Shown one piece after another: positions 34,092 through 46,700 of a DNA stretch of 64,000 bases; positions within the stretch are counted from its first letter, which is position 1, and every line of letters starts with the position of its first letter. This DNA comes from Diphasiastrum complanatum (Eukaryota; Streptophyta; Lycopodiopsida; Lycopodiales; Lycopodiaceae). A program made the translations under genes and the position numbers. The notes under the pieces were generated by a model. That model was not told the origin of the DNA. It saw nothing but the letters and a program-made list of their open reading frames with translations, and did no database searches. The stretch spans positions 26,798,118-26,862,117 of the forward strand of contig CM055112.1 in NCBI GenBank assembly GCA_029204225.1. The letters are read 5' to 3'.

Positions 34092-34305
34092 ACTTGCGAA
34101 ATGACTCTAAAAATTGATTTTGTGACTCTCAAGAAACTAGATTTGAACAAATAAATAATCTAGAAAGATCTACAAATGATATACAAACTTCTTGTACACA
34201 AAGTACACAATTGTGAAATGACTCTATAGATTGATTTGTGTCCCTCAAGAAACTAGATTTGAACACATCAAAAATCTATAAAGATCTAGATCACAAACCT
34301 TAGAA
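34072..34305. repeat. 117-bp direct repeat
   Basis: Two copies starting at the TTGTACACAAAGTAC word (34075 and 34192), each with a gaaatgactct and caagaaactagatttgaac segment. They lie upstream, in the minus sense, of the Copia fragment. Confidence 0.8.
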
Positions 34306-34640
34306 TCAATCTTCACCAACATCTAGTCACCTTGGAAACTGGGCCTTGCCTAGATCACAAAGATTAAGGCTCACAAGAATTGAATCAAAACACACAAAAA
34401 TCACATCGAAACACCCCTATTGGAATCCAATTAAATTGTATCTCTTAAAAAAAGCTAGAATTCTAGGAAAAGGCATTCTAATTTGAAAAACTTGCGTATT
34501 TGCCTTAATGGCTTATGTACAAGCTAACCTAGGCCTATGGATACAACATGACCCATAAAAGCAAGATGTCTAAACTAATTAGAAACTTGGGAGGCATAGA
34601 GATAATTCTGCTCCACTACATGCATGGATAACTTCTGAGT
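34306..34640. other. No gene recognised
   Basis: AT-rich sequence between the Copia fragment and the first PPR exon I can place. Presumably intron or upstream flank of the PPR gene. Confidence 0.3.
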
Positions 34641-34683
34641 GACGTGGAGAAACTCCTGTGGCATGTGAGACGTTTGCATGCAG

Positions 34684-34745
34684 GAAGATGTTGGAGAAGG
34701 GGCAAATAGATGGAAGCAGTTTCCTGATTGAGGTATGGAGTGGAA
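34684..34745 (+). CDS. PPR gene, exon 1 of those placed
   Basis: Reads KMLEKGQIDGSSFLIEVWSG. Acceptor TGCATGCAG; donor GTAAGC at 34746; ends in phase 1 and joins the next exon to give ...SGNVNERK. The upstream boundary is the weakest in the model. Confidence 0.5.
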
Positions 34746-37700
34746 GTAAGCAAAGGCTTGATTCCATCATCATTAAGATGCCTTCGTCACTGGAAGTCTT
34801 GCAATAGAACTGAAGAACTGCTGGCTTAATTTACTGATTTTGTGTTTTGTAATTGTTCATCATAGCATGTGTACTTTCTGTTCCTATCTTTTTTTAAAAC
34901 TTTGCCTTCTCTCTAATGCTAGGATCTGTCGATTCTTCTATATGTAAAATGACTCTGATTTTTGGTGATATAAATCAGACGTGAACGAAAGAAAGTTGGT
35001 GGACTCTTCTTCATTTAGGGGAATTGCTGAGCTGCTAGAACTTAGTCTTCCTTTGACAAAAGCACATTTGGTACCTTCACAAAAGACAAACCTATGCAAC
35101 CCATCCTTCAAAAAGACACACACAAATATGCTGACAATGCAAAGAGACTTGTTAAGAAAAAGGAGGATGAAAGTCAAAGAGATGAACCCCAGTCAGTACA
35201 CATTCCTAATGAGGCAATGGGTTCAAAAAAGTGGAGCAGAAGTTGGACGGCCCATGTTGGAGCAAATGATTAAAATGGGGGTAGACCCAATCGAAGTCTA
35301 TACGATTATGATCAAGCAATCCATAGAACAGGCAAAAGCATGCTCAACTACTGAAGTTTTTGAAGACCAAGGAGGTAGCGAGAAGCATGTTATGAAAGCT
35401 TTAAACCACTTGCATGTGATGCGTCTGAAAGGCCTCACTCCCAGGTCAGATACATATGCACCAATCGTTTCGTGGTTGGCGGAATCTGACTTGCTGGCTG
35501 AGATTCAAGAACTTTTGAAGTGGATCAAACAAGATAATGCAGATGCTTGCTTCATTGATATGTTTAAATGCTTGGGGGAGGGCGGGCAGCAGGACAAAAT
35601 AAAGCGATGCTTTTTATTGCTGAAAGATTTTGGTACTTTTTAATCCTCGTGTTGACGTGATGTACTCGTTTTATTATCTTCACTCTTGGGAGACGCTAAA
35701 TTCTGTTTCTGCAACATGTTCTTAATGTGTGTGCACACCACATATTGATGAAACATGTGACTCGGATGTATTTGTGTCAGTCCAGCCAATGCCAGAGGTT
35801 TGCAATTTAGAGATATGCAACCTAACAATGAGATGTGCAACTGAAAGACTGACCGTCATATCTATGAAGTTTTTTATTGGTTGAACCATTAAACAGTTGC
35901 ATGTTTAAAATTTCGGCGGTTCACAGTCTGCAGTCTGCACTATTATTAAATGTAGAATCTCAGTGCTTATTTTTGTTAAGACTTTTGAAGAGACTGTAAA
36001 TGCTATGTGTGTGGACTAATCTTACCTATTTAATTTTTCTGTGGTTTATTTTAAGCAGCTTGTAATGACATTCCAGTCTGTATTTCTTAGGAGTTCTGTC
36101 ATTAGAGATATTTCCTTGGAAAGTGGAATCCTGGGCTCATTTGATTCGATTTGCAGCTGTGGTATCTGCCCCTACACATTGCTTATGCTCATAGAGATCA
36201 TCTTATAGGGAGAGAATGTAGGAGATGCCACAAGTACACCTTTTTCTTGGAAATGACACTCACTGCTCAGCTAAGTTTCTATAAAACACTTGAGATGGAT
36301 ATGTCTTTCTGCAAAATTGCTGTTGTTTTAAAGGTTTGCGAGTTTCCAGGAATAAGACGAGGCGAAGACATGATACTTTTCTGGAATTATTAGGTTACAT
36401 GTAGGTTAATAGGTTAAATTTGAAATTGCTTGGATTGTGCTTTGGTTGCTAAAATTTATAGAGGTGAACTTGCTAAATGACTCTCATCTGGTTAAATCCT
36501 CTTAGACACACAAGCTTTCATTTGTTCACATACATTTAGTTTCTTTTGGAATTGAAGTGCTTAGGTCATGGTTTTAGTTTTGTGAAACTTCTGGGTTCTT
36601 GAAGCCTGTAACATGTTTCTTCACAACTTTGTTATAGAACAATTTGCCTATAGTTGGGTGGAGTTTTGCAGCGCCTATCTACTGGAGTAGTAGTTTAACC
36701 AAGTGGTTGGGACTCTAAGGATGCAAACAATCTCTTTAAACATTATTTTCATGCATACTTAAATAAAATAAGTTTACCACAACACATGAAATTTTGAGAT
36801 ATTCTTTGCACCTAGAAACAAAAGAAAGCAAGAATTTGATTTTTTGATCAGTTCTTATGACTATACAGTAGTAGCCTTTGTTATGTATAGTTACTTCTGA
36901 TGCCTTCAGAAATCATTAGTGACCAGAGATGAAATCTTTGAAGTTGATGATATGAAAGGCAAGCTTATGTATTTGAGAGAGCTTAATTCTTGAGATGTTG
37001 ATGAATCACTCAATATCCTCTTAGTTATGTCAAATTGTTTAATCTGTTATGCTCTGTTTGATCAAAGAACCAAACAGGTGTGAATGCTAGTCAGTTATCG
37101 GAATATCTGACTGGTTTGGTGCATGGCATTACAAGAGGCTCCAAGGTATTCTCAATCTTGGTTTGTTGTTTGGAAGTAGATTTTAGCCTTAGTGTCTTTA
37201 TACTGATTGAAAATGCAAAAGCTAAAAGCTTGTCTTTGCTTTGCAGTTTGATGATACTGTGAATATTTTTAGAGAGCTTGTGGAGAGTTTCAAGTTGGAA
37301 CCAACTTTGGAGGCATACAAGGCTCTCATAAAATACTCCTGTCAGCAAGGAGAGGTAAGTAGTAGGCCATCAATCAAGAAGTTAGAGCCTTCAGTGGATA
37401 CGTTTTCTCAATCTAAACTAACAATAAAGCTATTAGAATGATCCTCTCCCCCACTTTCCAGAAAAAAATTCGGGGGTAGGTCACTGCCCCGCATCTTGGG
37501 TGCTATGCGGCAAAGAAAGAATTTACATGACAGAAGGCTGCCCAACGTTGTTCTCCTTAGAATCTATGCATGTTAGGTCTGAAGCTAGCAGAAGTTTCTT
37601 TAGGAGTGAGATCCGCTGGAAGGAGAAGAGGCTTTTGTGGCTGTTACTCAAATTCTAAATTTAAAAAAATGGAAGTGGGTATTGCAAATAAGAGCACTCA

Positions 37701-40700
37701 CAACTATTCCCATTATCGTTTACGAAAATGTTTGGTGCTCTTTTGAATGTCAACCTTAGACAATTATATAAGTATGCTTGGATTCCTAGTTTTTCTGGAT
37801 GCTTAGGGAAATAATTGCAACTGATCAATTTCTACAAGTACTGTGCAGATTTACCGAGGCCTTGATTTCATTAAGGAAATGTCACAAAAGGGCTTGGAAC
37901 TAGCTCCCGAAATATTCAATCCATTTCTGCTACGTCTTGTGCATGAGAAGTTGCCTACAGGGGTTAGTGTGGTCTGCTTATTTCTTTCCATTTCCAAGCT
38001 ATACACATTGGGTCCAGTTGGGTCGATTGTTAAGTTTGTTCTGCAAGTCTTTAAGGCCGATTTCAAACGCCATCTTTCTATATTTAGCTGAATAAGTTAA
38101 AATGACACTTAATGATGGAGCTCTTTGTTGTTATTTATATATGTTTTCATATCCTATTGGTCTTGACGTTCTAGTTTGGAGAGTCAATCACTTATGAAGA
38201 TGAGCATTTATTTAGGACACACAAAAAATTATTGAATCACAATAATTTTTGTTCCTTGACTCATACATCATTGTTAGTTTTGTGTATGTTTGAACCATAG
38301 ATCCAGCGGTACTAGGATCCACAGATCTCGGTACCGCGGATCCATATTGATCCGCGGTACCATAATATATAATATTTTTTTTAAATATTTTTTTTTAATT
38401 TAAAAAAAAATAATTAAGTGGGCAATATGGGTATCAGCTTGAAGCTGTTGACGAGAGCAGTGCATTTATGCAGGTTGCCGGTTTTGACGAGAGCGAACGG
38501 CCAAAGGACCAAGGGGATGCAAAACACCAAAAAGTGTGTTTTCGCTCAGGGAGTCGGAAGGCCAAATCATGAAGAGGTCGTACCGTCAGGGCCAGTAGAC
38601 CCGGGGGTGGGCTCTGCCCCCCAAAACCCCCTGCCGGGGGACTACCGCCCCCCGGACCCCCCGTTTCTCGGGGGGCTAATGCCCCCTGAACCCCCCAAGA
38701 CTTGTTGCTATATAGAAACTGTAATCTAGCCATCTCATAACCATCATGGTCTCACAGTAGACCCTATACTAACAACCGTGCTCAGTAATGGCTTCTCCTC
38801 ATAACGGGGACCTTACGGATCTGAGCTCACGGTTAACTAGTGACTACTAAACTGAGAGGTGCATTATTTAGTTGTCTAACACATTTTGTAGTTGAAAGCA
38901 CCGGCAACCTGCATAAATGCACTGCTCTCGTCAAGAGCTTCAAGCTGATACCCATATTGCCCACTAAATTTAAAAAAAAAAAAAAAAATACTTAAAAAAT
39001 GGTGCCGCCCTGGTACCGCGGATTTTTGGGCGGCACCATAATGGCGGTACCACGTGCCACTATGGTTTGAACATAATTCTTTTTTGATTTTTTTCTTTAA
39101 AGTTTTTGTGAACCCATGATTGAAGATAAAACTCTTTACGTGACCTCTAACACTTAGGTTTGAATATTATGTGTAAGCTCCAAAAAGGAAGCTTCAAGAT
39201 GCATGATAAATCTGTGGAGACTATCATTTTGTTTATCATCTCAATCAACTTGTACCTTAATGGGCAAGTGCTGTTGATTAAGCTATTCTTCTGCCCTTGA
39301 AGCTTGACCAACTAGATTTGGCGACATGTGTAAAAAATACAAAAGCCTGGATCTAGTTGCAAAACTATCAATTTATGTAAGCATTATCAAATACAAGGTT
39401 TTGGTAAAGGAAATTGTTAGAAGTGGTAGCCAATGTTATCCTAGTTTTAGGAATCCCGCTATAGTGGGTAGAGGATGCTGTTTTAAATGACAACAAGGCC
39501 TCAAGTTCAAAGTATATGTTTTAAAGAGCTTATTCAAAATCAGAAACCAATCCTTTAACTTTCAACACTCACCTTTAAAAAAATGTCAATGTTATCTTGA
39601 GAACATTTTTTTTGATTCATATATAGAATCTGTAGATCATCAGTTTTTATAATATCTTAATCCTCCAAAGATCTTTAGTGATTGTCAATTTCATTGGGCG
39701 CAATTTTTTCGAACTTTTCATTACGATCTTCACAATTGATCTAAAAAAAGTTTTGGATAATGCCACCGCTAGTGCCACCTGCTTATTTATGCCAGGACTA
39801 CCTTTCTTTCTGCTTGGTTTGAATGATCTTCTTAAAGCTTATTCATGTTGCTTGGATTTTACAGATATTTACTTACTGCTAAGCCTTCTTCCAGCATTCT
39901 TCATCAGGTTTAGACATGAATTCTCTGTGCGTAAGAAATTGCTACTAGGGTAGTAAATGACAAACAACTCTGTATGGGACTCATCCAATTTCAAGATTGA
40001 GAATAACTTTCTGAAATTTGCAGCTGTACTTGAGCCTTGAAGCACAGAAAGTAAATTTTAGTATCCATTTTCTTTTCTAAGCCAAGATTGATAAGGGCAA
40101 TGTTTTTATGTGTGGGGGAGTGCTAAGGACATTCACGTCTACAAAAGTAAGGGGCCTTCTCCTTTAAAGGCTGCATACTAATTGGGTGCACTGTTCCCTC
40201 CAAAAGTGCTGCTGCCCTTATTTTTCAAATCATGGATTAGGGTTCCTTTGAATGTTCCGTTATGGTTCTCTAAAGGACTATATATATGTTTGGGCTCTTT
40301 GTGGTATAACTTAGTTACATTGTTTGTAGGGCTTTGTCTATGATTATTGTTGATGGTCTTGGGTAATTTTTGAAGGAGATTGTTTACTGCTGATTGGTTT
40401 TTTTATGCTTTATGTGATGCCATATCATGAATCTGTTCATAACTTAGGGGATACGCAGTAATTCGAACTTTGTATTTGATAGAGGTATTAACTTTTGTAT
40501 ACGAGTTTTCTTACACTTCAACATGTGATCACCATACTTTCCTCATGCTTTATTTTCAAATAATGGACAATTATTAATTGTCCATTATTTCGAATAATGT
40601 ACACTTGTTTTTAAGTTCAATAGCCCAGAAGGTATTCATCTCACATAACTCGAAATGTTGATTAGCTATGCTTCCACGATCTTTCTTTTGAAGCCTGAAT

Positions 40701-43700
40701 GTGCAGAAAGTCTAAAACATATAAAAAAATTGGTTTCTTTGCTCTTCCTCTGTGCTTTGCCTCCTGTCATTACTCTTCCTTCCCCTTCCCACCGCAGGTT
40801 CTAGCAGGACCTAACAACATTAATGTGTATAATCGAACCCCACCATTCTGATTGGAGTGTGTTTTGATCGCTGATCTGGAGAAGCTAAGCCTATAAAGAT
40901 TAGATCACTAGCCACTTGCATCAATGATGAAACATTCTCCTTATACAGTCTCCCAGTTAGCTTGTGCCATTCCTTATATTAAAATGATAGAGAGCTGAGG
41001 TGGAAACATTCAAATGGAAGGCATTTTCTTGGAAAATCTGCTTTGCCTTATCAAATTGTATTGTGGCCAACTCTTGGATCAAGTGGCCAAGGACTGTTCA
41101 GATGCAGGTTCATGGACATATGATTGCTATGGTTGAAAATCTTTACAACATAACCAAATCTCACTTAATGACTCTGCAGCAAAACAACTTGAGCCTAGCA
41201 AGAAGGAACTATTCCTAACACATGGAATACTGAGATTTCCGAGAATGACTCTGTCATCTTGGAAGTGGGTTGCTGTTGTATCATTGTAACTCTTTGTCAA
41301 AAGCTTTGAGTATTTGGCTGATTAAATGACTATTATTTCTGGTTCTATGAAGCTGAAAATCTTTTTTAAGCGTCTGGTGACAATCAAAGTTTGAAACTTG
41401 TCCAATGCCTCTTTATCATGTGGTGCAGGCTTTTGATCTATTTACGAGTATGCTGAAAATGGGTGTGCAGCCTTCTGTTGATACATACAACTTCCTTATT
41501 CGTGCCTGCATGAAAGCAAACAATGTAAGTTTGTGGTTGTTACTCTTGTTTTTCCTACATGTGTATATGCACTGTTGATGCAATTGTAACTTCCATGATC
41601 CAAAGAAACTGATAGAAATCTTAGAGAATATTTGAGTGTTCCTCCAATGCAGCCCTAACTCGTTAATCTACTTGTATTTTGAGGTATTAAAAAACTAGAA
41701 TCTGTAAAGTTGAGATAGTGTGTGACGGTGCCTAGACTCCAAGGAAACGAAATAAATCTCTGGATGTAGACACAAAATGCTTATTACAATGCCCAACACA
41801 AGTTGTATACTACGGATTCCAAAAAATGTAAGTCCTTGTTCATTTTTTCAGATTTGTTGGAGCTTTGTAGTATCTAAGTGCACATTGTGGTTCTATCACC
41901 AGTAGTGTTATATTCTCAGTTGCCCTTGATGGGGTCATTATTTTTCATACAGTTAGCATTATATCTGGTTATATGCAATATCTTTGTTACAGTATTCTTT
42001 ATCCCAGGCAGTTACTGCGGCAGACTCTTGATTATGGTATGTGGTCACAGAGTGATCATAGCATGCTCTTTCTATCTAGGTAGCTTCGACATTTCTTGTC
42101 TTTGCATTGATGCCTTTTTTTGGCATTCATGGTTTATACACCAGGCATGGCCTCTTTTTCCTTGAAATAAATTTTTTATGGCCCTCATCCTTACCTACAT
42201 GTTGAGACCTTTGATATCCTGATTCTGTATGTCTGTTATGTTCTATAATCGTATATCACGTATGACATCATTTTATGGCATCACTTGGCAATGATTGAAA
42301 CTGGTATCCGTGTTATCATTTCCTTGCTATCACCTCCCATTGAGTTTTTTTATGTGTATCATGTCTACCTCTTGTTATGCCTATCTCCTTCAAACTCAGC
42401 TATACTGCAGAACTCTTTAAGGACCAAGTTTAAGGTATCTGCCATTTTATGATCAAAGATCCTTTATGCATGCTATTCATTAACTATTGGCTTCATTTTT
42501 AATGTTGATGTTGCCACACATGCCTTAGTGGCTGGTGATATTCCAATACAGTGTTTACTCTGTTAAGATTAATGACCCCTCTGCATGCTTGCTTCGTCAG
42601 TATTGTTATTATTGCATGCATATCCTTGCGACTATTTGTTCCGCTCGATTTTGACATCCAAAGTCTTGTTTGGTACACCAGTCTGGGAGTGTACATTCTG
42701 TTTTTTTGCTATTGCCATTACATGCATTGGATCTGTATTGCTATTCCAAGCTTATCAATATTTCTTTTCAAGAGTACTAATGGTATTGGTGGTTCCACTG
42801 GCAACTATTGGTATGTTCTGAAACCTTCATTACTGCTCCTATGTGGGTTTCACTCTATATGGTTCGCCTGGTGCATATTTATTCCCTTGAATCAATTTCC
42901 TACTGTTGCTTCACCTTTGTAATATAGTGGGCTACATTTGTATGTTCGACACTATTTTACAATTTTGCCTGAGCTAGTGTCCTTATTGTCTAGCACTCTT
43001 GAAATATATACCTGACATGTCTCGTGTGTGAAAACGGTTGATTAATATGTAGTGATATTGCTTGATAAAGAGCTTCACACGCGAGTAATGTACTAGAGTT
43101 TGGCCTGTTCTTGCTGAATCAAGGATTGTGAGCCATTTTCCAAGAATGGGAATCTTTTACCAGACAAACATTTGGATGCTTTTAGTGAGGTTTGAAGTTG
43201 CGAAATTGGCTGAGGAGGTATCAAGCCTCAAACGATATTTGTATTTGAGGTGCAAAACTTGTAGCAAAGAAACTAGAAGCACACCAAGGTTCTTAAGGAC
43301 TTTCTAGGTTTTGGCCTTAATACTGAAAGTGGAGTTTTTTGAAAGTTTTGTAGCCTCAAGCACCACACTAACGTTTCAAAGTTATGGACATTAAGTCCCT
43401 ACTACTGCCTACTTTAAGCTTGACTACACAAATAGCTTTCAAAGTTTTGGACTCTAATTGTTGCCATCCTATTCACAGAAGGCGAGAATACTGAAAACTG
43501 AGTAGAGCCTTGTCACATGATGCTTTTTTGAAACCTTAAAAATGGTTTCTACAGGAGCCAAATATGTGGGCATGTCATTATAGGATTCCAAAAACTATGA
43601 GATCCATTGTGCCCAATAAGATAAGCTCCAAGAAAGGCTAGTTTCCAATCTCTCTGTGCAAGATAGCCCTTTTTCTTGAATTGTGTCAGAACCATTACAA

Positions 43701-46700
43701 CATTGGAAAGAGATTTATTGATGTTTAGGAGTGCCAGTAGCAAATATTTTTTCACATAACCTGGACATGTATGCACAAATCATTAAACAGTTTGGTCTCA
43801 ATAAATCATCCCAACTGGGAAGTGGTGGGGAATCAGGGTAGTGACTAATGTTAATCTTTTCAATTCTAGGTGAATTCTGTAAATACTTCTATGGTTTTGA
43901 GCATTTGAAGTTCTAAAGTTAGTGTCATCTAATTCACCAGTATACTGAAGTAGTTTAGAAGTCCTTTCATGAAAGAGGAAACGGGTTATTCTAATAGTTT
44001 CAATGCGCTTGTTATGTTTGTAGTAGTCTAGAGGATGGCAGTATGTTTTTATTATCCTGAGCTCAGCACGCATGAGACGTGTTATAAATTTGCATCTGTT
44101 TGTCGATTTGGTCTTTGTTGCAGCTGGAGAAAATCTTTACACTACTTGCAGAAATGAAGCATTCTGGGATGGAGCCAACAACTGTCACTTATAATGCAGT
44201 CATTCACGCCTTTGGAAGCCTGGTATTGCCATTTTTATTGCTTGTACTATATTTGGAGTTCCAGTTTTTGTAGATTTTGGAATGCTAGAAGACTTGGTCA
44301 AGCCAAGACAGTTCATCATGAAAGTCAAGGTTGATGTCGTGATTGCTAAAAAACAAAGCTTTGAATGGATACATGCATCCATGATAAAGAAAACTCTCTT
44401 AACAAACTGCAGATTTTACCAATTTTTCATCTCTCAAAATTGGGTCATGACAATGCATCTTATCTTCTTGCTGATCTTAAAGAAACTTTTAAAATACTAC
44501 ATTTATGTTGATTTTGTTCAAATTTTGCTGGGAAGAACCCAGTGTGAGGCAGCAGGGATCAGTTGGGAAACCACCATTTAGGGAAGTGAATGGCTGTGGG
44601 CACAGGTAGCAGTAGGTGACGGCATGAGACAGTCTGTTCACTGGCTTATCAGGCAAAGCAAAGGTTCAGACAACTCAGTAATCTGAGTGTGCCTTTTCCA
44701 GGAAGTCAAGAGTTAACAGAGGAAGTGATGAGAGGGGCCAAGCACCAATTTCGAAAGCAGACATGAACCGACTTGCCGTCATGCATTGGCGAGATGCGGG
44801 AATTGGGAATATGCTATGGGATAGATGCTTCAAGTGGAAAATAATGGTGACATTTTATATGTGGGTCTAATTGAGGAAAAGGGGATTGGTCGAAGCTAGG
44901 ACTGTGACCTCCAGAACAGCAGTCATGCAAAGGTCTGAATTATGAATTATACCCTTCTAGTGGAAACAATCGGTACATCGGCTGTATTGATGGGCATGCC
45001 TGCATGATCGACAGACATGTTGAGAAGAGGAAAGAGAATATAAATGGAAGAGTGCTGATAACTAAATAGAATGCATTCAAAGCTCACAATGGAATGCTGT
45101 GAGCATTAGCTTCACGATCCTCTCACTCTTCATTGGCATCAAGAATAACTTGGGGGACTGGCGAGGAGAACAACGATTCATTATAAAATGACAAAGAAAC
45201 TTCTTATTGAGATGCTGTAGTCCTCTCACAACACTGCACAGAGGTGGACACAAGAATAAAATTTGAGGATGCCCTTGATGATGGGGACAATTTAGGACAT
45301 CCAATTAGGGCCAATTAATTACGTCTGGACCTCTGCAAATATAATTTTATGTGGCCTGTATAGTCACAGTGCCAAGGATTCAACTGTATTTCCATGAAAG
45401 GGACCTAGTCATTGGGCACCGATGATCGTCTTATGGACTGGTTTGTGCTAGGGACATGTTAGAACCATTACTGACCGTTAGCATTTCTTTTCATTCAAAA
45501 TTTTGATAGGGCCTGTACATTTAGGCAAAATTTGGGCTTGAAAGGCCCAAAGATCATTTCAATCAAGCACATGCAGCACATGCTTGTCTTTACTAAATCA
45601 AGCTGATTACTTCACAAACACTAGACTGATTCTAAATTAACATGAGCAACTTAAAATATACACAACTCGAGTGTTTGGCAAAAGACACTTTTTCCAAATT
45701 TTGCAAGTTAAAGTTGTGCTTACTTGAAAGATCTGACATCGTCCATCAAATTAATGCAGCTATCAAGAGTTCTATTGATGAGCATTGACTGAACTGGAAC
45801 TTGATATCGATCTTGAAACTTACTAAGATTTGCATTTTGAGATGCCCTTGCAACGATCAAAACTTCATCAATTGGTAGGAAGAAAAAGACGAGCAGAAAA
45901 TCACTAAAATAATAATGGTTCTAAGTAACGAAGTCATAGCATTCAGTTTCATGATGGAGTTGGTCTGATACTTGGCATGGGACTCCATAGAGTTGAAGGT
46001 TTCATGTCTCAATTTTGTTATCTTCAGGTATATACTAGACTTAACATTAATATTTTTACATTTGAATATGTTAAGTTTCTGTTTCTTGTGATGTGTTTTG
46101 GTCATGCTATAACTAGTTTACTGTTCCAAGTTCCAACTAACATATTTGTGTTCGAAATACAGAAGCGACTTGATAGCGCTCTTCATGTCCTGAATGAAAT
46201 GGAATCTGACAATTTGATGCCGGATGCTGATACATATAAGGAGCTTATTAATGCTTGTTCTTCTCAAAAAGATTGTGAAAAAGCCTTGCAGGTAAGTTTT
46301 CTTATTCTTTTCCATTTTAATTGTTGATTATAAGCTAATGTTTTCGTCGAAAAAGAGACTAGGCAATTTTTTATATAAAACGCAAGGCTTCCTGCATGAT
46401 GGATACTGAGCTTCACAGAATTTGCATGTTTGTAAAATCATCCATGTCATGACATTCTAAATTGTGAAGGGACTTTCTAACTTTCACTTTGTGTACGTGC
46501 AAACAACTACTACTATTTATGTCAGTTTGTTGCTTTCGAAACTCCTCTCTGTTTTGCCAAGTTTCAAATAAAACGTTTTGTCAAAGTATGCAAATTTGTT
46601 AGACTGTGGCAAGGACTGTAATTAATTCCTTACTCTTTCCAAGGGTTCATAGTCATTAGTTGAACAGGGATATCTTCTTGTTTCTTTTTCCATAGCTTTT

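Larger units (their letters stand above)
37963..41428 (+). other. Intron 5 of the PPR gene (3.5 kb)
   Basis: Holds the hAT-like foldback element at 38296-39064 and a 33-bp palindrome at 40558. No gene of its own. Confidence 0.7.

Noticed and set aside
38288-39073. GTTTGAACCATAG and CTATGGTTTGAAC as long perfect terminal inverted repeats
   Set aside because: On checking, only CATAG/CTATG is inverted; GTTTGAAC is a direct repeat, which is the target duplication.
41878-42922. Hydrophobic frames in PPR intron 6 as membrane protein genes
   Set aside because: T-rich sequence gives such frames by chance; no motif, splice structure or start context.
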